From positions 1 to 43,617 of the IMG/VR virus record IMGVR_UViG_3300025646_000090: a DNA stretch of 43,617 nt. One strand, 5' to 3'. The notes beneath the pieces were generated by a model, which was not told where the DNA came from, did not search any database, and worked only from the letters and a program-made list of their open reading frames with translations. This document shows positions 6,301 to 15,108 of this stretch, one piece after another (the stretch's first letter is position 1; every line of letters starts with the position of its first letter). The translations under genes were made by a program, and so were the position numbers. This DNA comes from a virus.

Positions 6301-6306
6301 GGATAG

Positions 6307-6366
6307 TAGGTAGGGGCCTACCCTGCCGAATTCCTTGTCGTTTCGTACTAGGGCTTCTACCTAGCT
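6307..6366 (+). other. Possibly structured leader of the tail tube gene
   Basis: The leader contains AGGTAG near 6310, which can pair with CCTACC just downstream or with CTACCT near 6357-6362, so alternative folds are possible. No Shine-Dalgarno site is evident. Pairing was judged by eye only. Confidence 0.35.
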
Positions 6367-6376
6367 AATCAATCCG

Positions 6377-6991
6377 ATGGCAAATTTTAGTTCTGCTTTT
6401 GGCTATACCACCTATATTGTGCCGTTAGCCTCTTCTTCTGTTGATACTACCTTCACTGGTGTAACTGGTGGCGTGGGTGCTGGTGCTACCTATTTTATCA
6501 ACACCACTTCACTGGTTCCTGCTAACGAGAAGATCACCTACGCTAGTGGTGTGTTCTCCTTAGGTGCTACGCCTGCTGCAGAGCCTACTGATGGCACTAT
6601 GAAGCCGGTGAAGCTGCTTGGTCTGACCAATGCTTCTCTGGAGACGGATACCGACTCCGAGGACGTGGTGACTTATGACGACACCAGCTTAGGTTTCGCC
6701 CAGTCGATTGCTACTGGTAAGAGCTGGACTGTTGGTTTAGCCGGTGTGGCTGACTTCAAAGACGCTGGTTATCAGATCATCCGTCTGGTGGAGCAGAACA
6801 CTGTGGCCGATAGCCTGCGGGTTAAGTTCGCCCGTGTGGGCCCTACGGGCACCGTTGAAACGGTGTACGGCTATGGTACCCTCAGCGGCTACTCGGAAAG
6901 CATCGAGGCCGGCTCTATCGTGTCCTGGGAGATGGAACTGGTGGGTTATGGTCCGTATCGCGTTGAGCTGGACGAGAACACTGGTACCTGA
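6377..6991 (+). CDS. Major tail tube protein, 204 aa
   Basis: Predicted tail tube subunit. It lies between the tail chaperones and the tape measure gene, has the usual size, is beta-rich and has a C-terminal part (GYGTLSGYSESIEAGSIVSW) typical of tube proteins. Codon use changes inside the gene: the first 200 bases are T-rich, and from about 6600 on most third positions are C or G, as in the capsid gene, which suggests very high expression. It is followed by a strong terminator. There is no lambda V-like Ig domain. The overlapping frame at 6744-7001 is a shadow. Confidence 0.75.
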   Translation: MANFSSAFGYTTYIVPLASSSVDTTFTGVTGGVGAGATYFINTTSLVPANEKITYASGVFSLGATPAAEPTDGTMKPVKLLGLTNASLETDTDSEDVVTYDDTSLGFAQSIATGKSWTVGLAGVADFKDAGYQIIRLVEQNTVADSLRVKFARVGPTGTVETVYGYGTLSGYSESIEAGSIVSWEMELVGYGPYRVELDENTGT

Positions 6992-7016
6992 TAATAACTA
7001 ACAATTGAATAACTAG

Positions 7017-7039
7017 GCCCCCGTAATTGGGGGCTTTTT
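7017..7039 (+). terminator. Intrinsic terminator after the tail tube gene
   Basis: GCCCCC (7017-7022) and GGGGGC (7029-7034) form a 6-bp stem with a GTAATT loop, followed by TTTTT. Confidence 0.85.
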
Positions 7040-7041
7040 AG

Positions 7042-7051
7042 TGGTATCCTA
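7042..7051 (+). promoter_or_regulatory. Extended -10 phage promoter motif
   Basis: TGGTATCCTA, 21 bases before the tape measure ATG and directly after the terminator. Confidence 0.7.
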
Positions 7052-7072
7052 AATAAGCATGTTACGCTTTAA

Positions 7073-9919
7073 ATGGCTAAGTCCGAAGATATTTTAGTCA
7101 GGGTTAAGGCTGATGTTTCTACGGCTAATAGAGACTTTCAGACTTTATTTACGGAAGCTATAGATGGTTCTGAAAAAGCTAAAGATCAGATTAACAAAAT
7201 ATTGGGTGGTACTAAAGAAACTGTTGTTGAACTTAAGCTTAATGCGCGTACTGGGGAGTTAGAAAAAACTACCAAAGTTTTACGAAGTGAGTGGGATAAA
7301 ATTGACAAACAAAGGAAGCAAATTCTTAAGACAGAAGAGGGCTCTTTAACTAATCTTAAGCAAACTTTATCTAATTTAGTGCAGGCAAGAAATGCTATTG
7401 CTAAATATAAAGATGGTGTAGATGCTTCTGGTCGTTCTATACGTGTTATAACAAATAAATGGAGTGAAGCAAACGCTAAGGTAGACGAGGCCTCAAGAAA
7501 ATTACGTGAGGCTAGCCGCATTACTTTTGCTGGTGTCACTTTACCAAGTTTTGATGGTCTTCTTAAAGGTATTGGTAAATTTAATGCTATTGGAGCGGCT
7601 GTAGCTACTGTTATACAACTTATAGGACAAATTAATCAATCTATTCAGATTTTTGTACAACGAGCTACTCAAGTTTCTCAAATTCAACTAGCTTTTAAAA
7701 CTTTTGGTCTTAGTGTAGATGATGCTGCTCAAGCATTAAATGATGCTAAGGCTATTTCGTTATCTTTTGGTGTTTCCCTAGAATCTGTTGAAAAAGCCTA
7801 TAAACGTCTAACACCTACTATTACTGCTAATGGTGGTACTATTTCGGATGTTAGTGGTACTATCCAAGCGTTATCTGCAAGGATGACGGCTCTTGGTTTA
7901 AATACAGATCAATCTAATCGATATATTGAAGCATTTGCTCAGGTTATGGGTAAAGGCAAACTTCAAGGTGAGGAATTAAATCAACAATTTGCTGAAATTG
8001 ATGGTGCTTTAAGGGCACAAATTGCTAATTATGCTGCCGCTAAATATGGCATTACAGATTTTGAAGGTGCTATGAGTTCTGGAGCGATTACTGCTGAATT
8101 GTTCCGAGAGGCTTTTATTGCTATATCGCAAGAGGCTATTAAAGAATTAGAGGGTAGCATTGGGGATTTACAATCACGTCTTGATGATTTAAATCCAGCG
8201 CAAATTGAAAATATTAAAGGTACTATAAATACAATCAGTATTGATCAACTTAACGAAGCTTTTAGTGAAACTGGACAATTATTCCAGTCGATTGGTCTTT
8301 ACATCTCGCAATTTTTTGCTGATCTACTTATTAAAAGTGACGGTTTTAAAGAAGCCTTAGCACTAATCGGCAACCTTTTAGGCGGTGCTATCTATGGAGC
8401 TGTTTTAATAATCGCTCAGGCTATAAAAATTTTTGTTACTACTATAGAAATTATAGTATTTCTTTTAAAAGGAGCTGCCCGAATTCTTGTGTTTCTTGCT
8501 GCTAAATTTGGTGAAATAATAGGATTAGGAGAAATATTTGCTCAGGCGCCTTGGGTGAAACCTTTTATTGAAGGTAAAACAACTATCAATGACTTATTTA
8601 ACGCTACTAGAAATTGGTTTGCTGATAACTTTGGTAAATTTCCTGCTTTACAACAGTACGTAAAAGAATACAATAATGAGAATAAAAAAGTAGTTCAAAC
8701 TTTAGATCAACAAATTGCTGCTACTCAACGAGCTTTAGATGCACGTAAAGCAGAATTAAACGAAGCAAAGATACTTTGGGGTATTGAAAAAGCTAATTTA
8801 GAAGAGCGTATTGAAAAATTAAAAGGAGAAAAAGATGTCCGTATCCAAGGTTTAGAGGATGCTAAGAGTGCCGAAGATACATATCATAGTGGTCGGATGG
8901 CTCAATTAAATGAGCAATTAGAAGCACTTAAAAAGCAGAAAGACGAGATAAAAGATCGTTATGCTGCGGAGATTGCTGCGTTAGAGGCTAAGACGCCTGC
9001 TGAAGAACGTCTTCTACAATTACGTAAACAAGAGTTACTAGCTAAGGCTAATAACGCAAAACTTACAGAAAAAGAACGTCTAGAGGCACAAGCTAGTTAT
9101 GATCAATTAGTTAGAAGTGAAAAAATAGCAGAAATTCGATTGAAGCAAAAACAAGAAGAAGAGGCACTAGAGAAAAAAATTGCAGATAAACAAAAAGAGA
9201 AAACAGAAGAAGAGAATCGTCATAAAGCTGCAATAGAGGATTTAAATAAAAAATTAGATCAGACCAAAAAAAACTATGATGAGCAAATTAAAGCTTTAAA
9301 TGAACAAATAAAGCAAAAAGATAATCAATTTCAAAAAGCAGATGCTGTCTTAAAATTAGAACAGAGTAGATTAGAAGCAGCAAAACAATCAGCTAAAGCT
9401 ACTGGGGATTTAAACAAAGCGTTGGATGACACTCAACCAAAGATAGGGAATGTAGCGAATGCTGCCGAAAGGATCGAAAGTGCCTTACGTAAAGCTAGTA
9501 CGTATAAACTTCAGATTCCTAATATAGGAAAAAATGAATTTGCTGGTGGCCCTGTTACTGGTGGTACTACCTATACTGTTAATGAATTAGGTCAAGAAGC
9601 TTTCCTTAGTGCCTCTGGTCGTCTCAGCATGATTAATGCACCTGCATGGGGTCAATGGAAAGCCCCGGCTACTGGTACCATTATTCCTGCCCACTTAGCT
9701 GCCCAGTTAGATATCCCTAAGGGAGGTATTAACTTAAATGCCATTAGGACACCTAAAGCGGGTGTTTCTATGGGCAGCATTAGTTCTACCTACTCACGTA
9801 GCAAGACTGTTGGGGATAACATTATTAATAATGTTACTATTCAATCAGATAATCCCACGCAAGCTGCAAGTGACATACTAGTTAATCTGGTACGTCAACG
9901 TCGTATGCGTCGTCAATAA
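7073..9919 (+). CDS. Tail tape measure protein, 948 aa
   Basis: This is the longest gene in the window and the length ruler for the tail. The N-terminal half holds the tape measure pattern MGKGKLQGEELNQQFAEID near residues 295-315. A hydrophobic segment lies at about 429-489 (GAVLIIAQAIKIFVTTIEII and ILVFLAAKFG), probably membrane-interacting during DNA entry. A long charged coiled coil covers about 540-800. The C-terminus has GGPVTGGTTYTVNELGQEAF, a common tape measure ending. As a rough rule of about 1.5 angstrom per residue, the tail would be near 140 nm. It has its own promoter between the tail tube terminator and its ATG. The - frame at 7186-7539 is a shadow. Confidence 0.95.
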   Translation: MAKSEDILVRVKADVSTANRDFQTLFTEAIDGSEKAKDQINKILGGTKETVVELKLNARTGELEKTTKVLRSEWDKIDKQRKQILKTEEGSLTNLKQTLSNLVQARNAIAKYKDGVDASGRSIRVITNKWSEANAKVDEASRKLREASRITFAGVTLPSFDGLLKGIGKFNAIGAAVATVIQLIGQINQSIQIFVQRATQVSQIQLAFKTFGLSVDDAAQALNDAKAISLSFGVSLESVEKAYKRLTPTITANGGTISDVSGTIQALSARMTALGLNTDQSNRYIEAFAQVMGKGKLQGEELNQQFAEIDGALRAQIANYAAAKYGITDFEGAMSSGAITAELFREAFIAISQEAIKELEGSIGDLQSRLDDLNPAQIENIKGTINTISIDQLNEAFSETGQLFQSIGLYISQFFADLLIKSDGFKEALALIGNLLGGAIYGAVLIIAQAIKIFVTTIEIIVFLLKGAARILVFLAAKFGEIIGLGEIFAQAPWVKPFIEGKTTINDLFNATRNWFADNFGKFPALQQYVKEYNNENKKVVQTLDQQIAATQRALDARKAELNEAKILWGIEKANLEERIEKLKGEKDVRIQGLEDAKSAEDTYHSGRMAQLNEQLEALKKQKDEIKDRYAAEIAALEAKTPAEERLLQLRKQELLAKANNAKLTEKERLEAQASYDQLVRSEKIAEIRLKQKQEEEALEKKIADKQKEKTEEENRHKAAIEDLNKKLDQTKKNYDEQIKALNEQIKQKDNQFQKADAVLKLEQSRLEAAKQSAKATGDLNKALDDTQPKIGNVANAAERIESALRKASTYKLQIPNIGKNEFAGGPVTGGTTYTVNELGQEAFLSASGRLSMINAPAWGQWKAPATGTIIPAHLAAQLDIPKGGINLNAIRTPKAGVSMGSISSTYSRSKTVGDNIINNVTIQSDNPTQAASDILVNLVRQRRMRRQ

Positions 9920-9920
9920 T

Positions 9921-9930
9921 AGGAAGTATA
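9921..9930 (+). promoter_or_regulatory. Extended -10 phage promoter motif, weak
   Basis: AGGAAGTATA, 21 bases before the ATG at 9952. Confidence 0.4.
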
Positions 9931-9951
9931 ATCCACAAAATCACTAAAGTT

Positions 9952-10311
9952 ATGCTTTCTTTCGGCGACCCAAAAGATGAAGCAAATATGTTATTAGATA
10001 TGCTATCTGCTAGACAGACCACAGGACAAAAATGCCCTATAGAAAACTGGCAGAATTTACCTTTAGATAAACAAGAAGTTTATTTTGTGTATTTACGTAT
10101 GGCTTTGCAATATGCCGCACGTAATTCTGAAGACATATCAGAAGAAGCAATGACTTATCTATTTGAAGTTTATGAAAGTCTTTTTAAACATTTAGTCAAT
10201 ACTGATAGCCGGTTACGGACAGCTGTTAAAAATAATAGGCATCAGTATTTATTTATGAATGAGCCTCATATTATTCAACACTTTCAGTCATTAATTGAAG
10301 ACAAAGAATAG
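9952..10311 (+). CDS. Hypothetical tail-region protein, 119 aa
   Basis: Not recognised. It is mostly helical and soluble, with a Tyr-rich middle (VYFVYLRMALQYAARNSE) and an acidic end. It follows the tape measure gene and precedes the tail tip genes, where siphophages often encode small minor tail or assembly proteins. It has its own weak promoter motif. Confidence 0.7.
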   Translation: MLSFGDPKDEANMLLDMLSARQTTGQKCPIENWQNLPLDKQEVYFVYLRMALQYAARNSEDISEEAMTYLFEVYESLFKHLVNTDSRLRTAVKNNRHQYLFMNEPHIIQHFQSLIEDKE

Positions 10312-10319
10312 GCATCCTA
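10310..10319 (+). promoter_or_regulatory. Extended -10 phage promoter motif
   Basis: AGGCATCCTA, 19 bases before the ATG at 10339. It starts within the stop codon of the previous gene. Confidence 0.5.
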
Positions 10320-10338
10320 CGACAGGATTTTAAAGCCG

Positions 10339-10740
10339 ATGTCTACTATCAGTATAGCATATACTAAGGAAGGTACCTCAACAACTTATAATGTATCCTT
10401 TCAGTTATTTGATAATGATAGTTTACCTCGGACTTATTCAGGGGCTAGTCAATATAATTTAACAGCTAAAGGTACTCTTAGTTATGGAGGCCCAGCACAT
10501 CCTGATAAACGCATATGGGCTATTTCTAGCGTATTAAATGACGCAGATGCACAAACTTTAGATTCTTTATTCAGGGCATGGAATGAAGATAGAGCTGATG
10601 GATACAATGCTGTTGTGGGTATTTTAGACGATACTTTTGGTGCTACTGTAGATACTGATGCAGCTATAACTACACCTCCTGTTTTTAATAAATTTGGTAT
10701 TGGGTACTGGGTTACTTCTATTGGTTTAACGGAGGTTTAA
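10339..10740 (+). CDS. Minor tail protein, 133 aa
   Basis: It is beta-rich, with IWAISSVLNDADAQTLDSLF and a C-terminal FGIGYWVTSIGLTEV. The pattern of a helix-containing DADAQTLDSLFRAW followed by strands recalls small tail-tip adaptor proteins, but no named family is certain. The next gene begins two bases after its stop. Position between the tape measure and the large hub-like protein supports a distal tail role. Confidence 0.6.
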   Translation: MSTISIAYTKEGTSTTYNVSFQLFDNDSLPRTYSGASQYNLTAKGTLSYGGPAHPDKRIWAISSVLNDADAQTLDSLFRAWNEDRADGYNAVVGILDDTFGATVDTDAAITTPPVFNKFGIGYWVTSIGLTEV

Positions 10741-10741
10741 T

Positions 10742-13096
10742 GTGGCTTATATTTCTAACGGTTTAAAATTTGCTGCTATTACGATTGCCGGCACCGATTT
10801 TACTGATTCCTTTATTAGTTTTCAATGTGCAGATTCTAGTGCTGATCGTAGGGGTATTATTTCTACAAAAGGTAGTATAACTTTAACGTGGTCTTCCAAT
10901 TTTAATTTACTTAATGAGTACAGACGTAAAATTTTCTTACGTGGTAATTTAGTCACAATTGACTTACAAAAAGATGATGGGACTATTGTGCGCCACCCTC
11001 GGGGTTATTTATATGTAATTACCAATTCTTATAACCCAGAAAATGATACACTTACTATTGAAGTAGGGTGCAAATTAGCTCTATTAGAACTTAGTACTGA
11101 AAATGATGTATCTAGTTTATTACAGTATATATCAGTTCCTTTAAGCCCCGAATTGCAGACTTTTAATAATATATCGGCAGTCTTAGCTCTAGAAGGCAAA
11201 ATTTTATATCAAAATAAAAATGGTTCTTTAATACAACGCTCTTTTTTTATAAATTCTTTAGAATATGGTGCAGAACTTTCAGGTCAAAATGCGGCAAAAT
11301 GGGTTAGTGTCTTAGGAACTACGTTATTAGCGGCTTCTCCTATAAGTACCACAGAGCCTTTACCTGATGCTTTAGCTATAAATTATAGTTTACCTACTAC
11401 TGAAGGGGGTTCATTTGAAAATATTCAAATAGATGAAACTACTACAAATTATTACATACGATTCCCCATGAAAATTTACACCAGAATTCCACCATCTTCA
11501 GGAGTTGCTGGGTTAGGTATTTCTGGTGCTTTTGCTGTAGAAAATAATTATGGTTCTGGAGATTGTGGTAATAATCCTACGCAACCTGATGGTAATAATG
11601 GTTCAAATTTTGACTCTTGTACTGAAGGTTTTGTAGCTGAAGATTACACTGAATACTTATATGTTACTAAAACTAATACACAAATTAGTAGATATTATGG
11701 AGTAGGTGGGCAACTTTCTGAAGTTGAGCAAGTTTCATATGGGCCTGCATTAGAGGTTAATTCTCAATATTATACAGATAAATATGCATACTGCGTAGCT
11801 AGTTTTTCTAGTCGTTGTAATTTAACAGGTAGCTGCCGAGCCACTGGGGATAGAAATATTTTCCAAGGTAAATCTATAACAACATATACTTATAATGCAG
11901 ACGGCTCGGTTAAACAAACTGTTACTGAAAATTATCAGAATATAGGGTATGCCGCACAACCTACTGATTGGCGCTCTACCACTGAAGAAGATGCCGAAGG
12001 AACTTTAGTGAAACGACCTTGGGAAGGAGGAGCATTTGAAGCACGTATGGAAAGTGGGGAGTATTATTTAGATAGTAAGCAAATTGATGATTATGAGTAC
12101 TTTAATAATGGTACTCGACAGACTACTACTAGTTATGCAAGTGTTGCTTCTGAAGGGATCGGCATTAAAAGTTACCTCGATTTAGATGCAACACAAGGAA
12201 TTAAAACGGTACAAATTAGAACTAGTAGTACTTTAAGTATTAATCCCGATGCTCCTGAAAGGAATACAGGAGGGGCTCAATTAGAGACTACAGAGGAAGT
12301 ATCATTAACGCCTATTATTGCTAATACGTATATTACTCCGCCTTCAGAATCTCAAGAATTTGTAGTGCAGGAGCAGTTACCTATTGATGTTCTATCTTTT
12401 TATGAGAATGACCCTATACAAGTACAACGGGAGAAAATTTTACAGGTCGTTGAAAAATATAAACAATATTTAATTTTATGGATTAAAGGTAATACTTTTG
12501 GTTTAAATTTATCTGAAAATCTTAGGGAAGAAATTGTGAGTAATTGGGTACCAGGAGTACCTTTTTATTATTACGATCCTATAGCTAATGAAGCTTTCTT
12601 AGCTTGTTTAGATGCTGGTAGCTGGGCTATAGATAAAGATTCTTCAGTTGTAACTTTTAAGGCAGTATTTTTAGGTAATGTTGCTTCTTCGTTCACATAT
12701 TTTCCTGGTGATAATACTACAGGTAGTCATGTACGCCCAGTACATCCTGAGGATCCTGCAGGAACACCAGGAGTTCCTGGTATAAGCACTCCACCTAGTA
12801 TATTGGGTGCGAATATTCTAGAAAGTGGCAGCATAGTATTAGAAATTAAAATTGAAATAGGGCTACAAGCAGAATTAGCCTCAATAGATGAAGCTGAAAT
12901 TTCTATTATTGCCCGAATACAAATTATTGATTTAAATCCGAATGCTGAGCATACCATTTATTGTTTAACATCAGGGCAAATTGTACAACCTGGAGGTTTG
13001 ATAGCAGTTGAGGGTGCAGGAGGAATACCTATATCAGCAGACAACATACTTTTAACTGTAGGTGCGAATGTATTGCAAACGTCTTTATTTGGTTAA
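10742..13096 (+). CDS. Large tail tip/hub-like protein, 784 aa, GTG start
   Basis: The start is GTG at 10742; the overlapping ATG at 10740 gives only eight codons. Residues 1-120 are beta-rich (ITIAGTDFTDSFISFQ, then KGSITLTWSSNFNLLNEYRR) and resemble the N-terminal domain of phage tail hub proteins. The middle contains several Cys residues (CGNNPTQPDGNN..SCTEG, then CVASFSSRCNLTGSC) and many Tyr. A short collagen-like link (PAGTPGVPGIS) lies near residue 675, followed by a final beta domain. It probably forms the tail tip that holds the fibres. The exact fold is not recognised. Confidence 0.65.
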   Translation: MAYISNGLKFAAITIAGTDFTDSFISFQCADSSADRRGIISTKGSITLTWSSNFNLLNEYRRKIFLRGNLVTIDLQKDDGTIVRHPRGYLYVITNSYNPENDTLTIEVGCKLALLELSTENDVSSLLQYISVPLSPELQTFNNISAVLALEGKILYQNKNGSLIQRSFFINSLEYGAELSGQNAAKWVSVLGTTLLAASPISTTEPLPDALAINYSLPTTEGGSFENIQIDETTTNYYIRFPMKIYTRIPPSSGVAGLGISGAFAVENNYGSGDCGNNPTQPDGNNGSNFDSCTEGFVAEDYTEYLYVTKTNTQISRYYGVGGQLSEVEQVSYGPALEVNSQYYTDKYAYCVASFSSRCNLTGSCRATGDRNIFQGKSITTYTYNADGSVKQTVTENYQNIGYAAQPTDWRSTTEEDAEGTLVKRPWEGGAFEARMESGEYYLDSKQIDDYEYFNNGTRQTTTSYASVASEGIGIKSYLDLDATQGIKTVQIRTSSTLSINPDAPERNTGGAQLETTEEVSLTPIIANTYITPPSESQEFVVQEQLPIDVLSFYENDPIQVQREKILQVVEKYKQYLILWIKGNTFGLNLSENLREEIVSNWVPGVPFYYYDPIANEAFLACLDAGSWAIDKDSSVVTFKAVFLGNVASSFTYFPGDNTTGSHVRPVHPEDPAGTPGVPGISTPPSILGANILESGSIVLEIKIEIGLQAELASIDEAEISIIARIQIIDLNPNAEHTIYCLTSGQIVQPGGLIAVEGAGGIPISADNILLTVGANVLQTSLFG

Positions 13097-13103
13097 TTTT
13101 TCT

Positions 13104-13113
13104 TGGAATACTA
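13104..13113 (+). promoter_or_regulatory. Extended -10 phage promoter motif
   Basis: TGGAATACTA, 26 bases before the ATG at 13140. Confidence 0.55.
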
Positions 13114-13139
13114 GAACAGTCTTATAGCCGTGAATTTAA

Positions 13140-13856
13140 ATGTCTATTGCAGCTAAAATTAGCTCTACAGAGATTACGACGCAAATGACTAGTGCTTATG
13201 TTGATAAGTATTTTGAGGTAGCTTTAATTGATAGTTCTGGTACTACTTATACCCCAGGAACAACTGTAGATTCTACGTTTTTAACTGCCGAGGTTACAGA
13301 AGGCTCTGGAGGTTATTATCGTCAAATTATAGGGTATTCAAGTTCAGACCTTAGTAATTACACGGATTTAGGAGTTAGTTTAACAAGAAAAGCAGCTATT
13401 TTTGACCACGATAATAGTGCTACACCTATATATTTTACGCATGTTGTGCTACTTAGAGGATCTGGAAATATTTTAACTTTGGGCTCAACTGGGGCTACTC
13501 CTACTAACGCTGTGGATGGTGTATATAATGATTTACCTACTGCTACTTTTGGTAATGGTAAGCAAGCTTTAGTAGATTTAGTTGTATCCAATAGTGGTAC
13601 CGCATTTACAGTTTCTGTGGCATACCCCGGTTATGATTATGTAGTATCTGATCAATTAACCGTTTTGGAAGCGGATTTAATTACCGCAGGAGTTTGTAGC
13701 CAAGGAGATGGTAATTTAAATGTTTTTGTATCTAGCGTTACTGCAGGAAGTAATACAATCTATTCTGTAAGTAAAACAAGCTCTAGAGTAACTTTATCAG
13801 GAGGTAATCAAGCTGTTATTTATTTTGATATTAAACACTTTGGCTTCTATAATTAA
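13140..13856 (+). CDS. Tail tip/fibre-associated protein, 238 aa
   Basis: The N-terminus (SIAAKISSTEITTQMTSAYVD) is followed by beta-rich Ser/Thr/Gly sequence and ends with SGGNQAVIYFDIKHFGFYN. Low charge and many short strands fit a virion surface or fibre-adaptor protein. The next gene begins six bases after its stop, so the 13140-16620 genes appear to form one operon behind the 13104 promoter. No family is recognised. Confidence 0.6.
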   Translation: MSIAAKISSTEITTQMTSAYVDKYFEVALIDSSGTTYTPGTTVDSTFLTAEVTEGSGGYYRQIIGYSSSDLSNYTDLGVSLTRKAAIFDHDNSATPIYFTHVVLLRGSGNILTLGSTGATPTNAVDGVYNDLPTATFGNGKQALVDLVVSNSGTAFTVSVAYPGYDYVVSDQLTVLEADLITAGVCSQGDGNLNVFVSSVTAGSNTIYSVSKTSSRVTLSGGNQAVIYFDIKHFGFYN

Positions 13857-13861
13857 AAACT

Positions 13862-14122
13862 ATGACAGCCCTTCAAGACAGTTTAGCTTTATACTATGCA
13901 GAAAGAGAAATTTTTCTACAACAACCTAAAAACATTACAGATATGGGTGATTTTGAAGGCACTGTTAAAGCTTCTTGGGCACGTTTAAATTCCGATGGTA
14001 TCGGGGAAGTAGTATATAAAAATAAAACATACTTTGTGCGCCCTTTAGGTAAAAAATCTATACCTAAAAATACGCCAGTGGCTTTAACTTTTGCAAATGG
14101 TATTTACTTCGCTGATTGGTAG
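13862..14122 (+). CDS. Small tail-region protein, 86 aa
   Basis: A compact protein with a helical start (LQDSLALYYAEREIFLQQ) and a beta-rich SH3-like second half (VKASWARLNSDGIGEVVYKN, then KNTPVALTFANGIYFADW). The latter resembles a small beta-barrel that might adapt fibres to the tip, but this is inference. It sits in a tight operon with 5-base and 2-base gaps. Not recognised. Confidence 0.6.
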   Translation: MTALQDSLALYYAEREIFLQQPKNITDMGDFEGTVKASWARLNSDGIGEVVYKNKTYFVRPLGKKSIPKNTPVALTFANGIYFADW

Positions 14123-14124
14123 TT

Positions 14125-14388
14125 ATGGCACAGTTTAAATACGGCATTATAGATACTTCAGATACTTTAGATAATGTTGACGGTGCTGTAGAGTTTTTAA
14201 CTTTTAAACCTAGCCCAAAAGTCACTTATTCAGAATATCGACAACCTGGAACTTTGTGCGCCTATGTCGTAATACCTTGTATAAATTATCCTAATACTAC
14301 AAGTTTTTGTAATCCAAACCCTGACCTTACGTATGCTTTACTTTATGTTGTTGACTCAAGTGGCTACAAATTTACTCCTATAGAATAA
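14125..14388 (+). CDS. Small tail-region protein, 87 aa
   Basis: The start is taken at ATG 14125, two bases after the previous stop; a TTG nine bases earlier is the only alternative. The end ALLYVVDSSGYKFTPIE and the middle RQPGTLCAYVVIPCINY resemble LYVIDPSGQRV and KKPGSLYGTIYKLPGY in the next protein, so the two look like tandem paralogues. Four Cys are present in 87 residues. The function is unknown, presumably tail tip. Confidence 0.6.
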   Translation: MAQFKYGIIDTSDTLDNVDGAVEFLTFKPSPKVTYSEYRQPGTLCAYVVIPCINYPNTTSFCNPNPDLTYALLYVVDSSGYKFTPIE

Positions 14389-14389
14389 A

Positions 14390-14683
14390 ATGGCTATTTA
14401 TAATCTTCCTGAATTAGAGCATAACCCCATACCTCCGGGTACTATTAAATATAGGGTAACTCCTTTGGTAAAAACAGATGTGTCTTTCCAAACTGTAGGT
14501 CCTGGAAATTTTTTTATTACAGATTTTGGTAATGGCTTAAGAGGGCATGAAGTCTTAAATGATACTAAAAAACCTGGAAGTTTGTATGGAACAATATATA
14601 AACTACCCGGTTATGTAGGTTATGATGTAATTCGTCTATACGTAATAGATCCTAGCGGGCAAAGAGTTCTTATTTTACACTAA
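14390..14683 (+). CDS. Small tail-region protein, 97 aa, likely paralogue of the previous one
   Basis: The ATG follows the previous stop by one base (TAAAATG). It shares a [Q/K]-P-G-[T/S]-L core and an LYV[V/I]D.SG ending with the 14125 product, while the N-terminal half differs (NPIPPGTIKYRVTPLVKTD). This suggests a duplication with divergence. It lacks the Cys residues of its neighbour. Function is not known; the context is tail tip or fibre base. Confidence 0.6.
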   Translation: MAIYNLPELEHNPIPPGTIKYRVTPLVKTDVSFQTVGPGNFFITDFGNGLRGHEVLNDTKKPGSLYGTIYKLPGYVGYDVIRLYVIDPSGQRVLILH

Positions 14684-14684
14684 A

Positions 14685-15104
14685 ATGGCTGTAATTTCTC
14701 CTACATTTTCAGGCACTACAGGGCCTTATACAGTTGCCTCTAATATTAAAGTACTTAGTACTATAAAAGGGGGTCCTTATTATCCAACTAATATAATCGG
14801 AAGTACTCCTACGGTTACTTACAGTACTTTTGAGAAAGTAACAGGTGCTTCGGGAGGAGCTACGTATACTTATGAATTAAAAGTTTACCCTGAGTATGCT
14901 GGACAATTAATGTGGACTAATGTTATGACACCAGAAGCTACGGTAACTGGCGTCACACCTTACACTGCTCGTTTATTTTTAGCTGTACCAGCTGGTATTG
15001 ATGAAACGGATCCTGAAACTGGAAGAATTATTTTCTTAAAATGGGTACCAGTATTTTCATCTTTTGCTTTAGAAAATCCGTATCGTATAGTAGCTGCAAT
15101 TTAA
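14685..15104 (+). CDS. Small tail-region beta-rich protein, 139 aa
   Basis: It starts one base after the previous stop. The sequence is almost all short strands (TVTYSTFEKVTGASGGATYT, then ARLFLAVPAGIDETDPETGR) and ends FALENPYRIVAAI. It is part of the tight 13140-16620 operon. No family recognised. A virion surface protein near the fibre base is the likeliest role, by position only. Confidence 0.6.
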   Translation: MAVISPTFSGTTGPYTVASNIKVLSTIKGGPYYPTNIIGSTPTVTYSTFEKVTGASGGATYTYELKVYPEYAGQLMWTNVMTPEATVTGVTPYTARLFLAVPAGIDETDPETGRIIFLKWVPVFSSFALENPYRIVAAI

Positions 15105-15108
15105 TATC

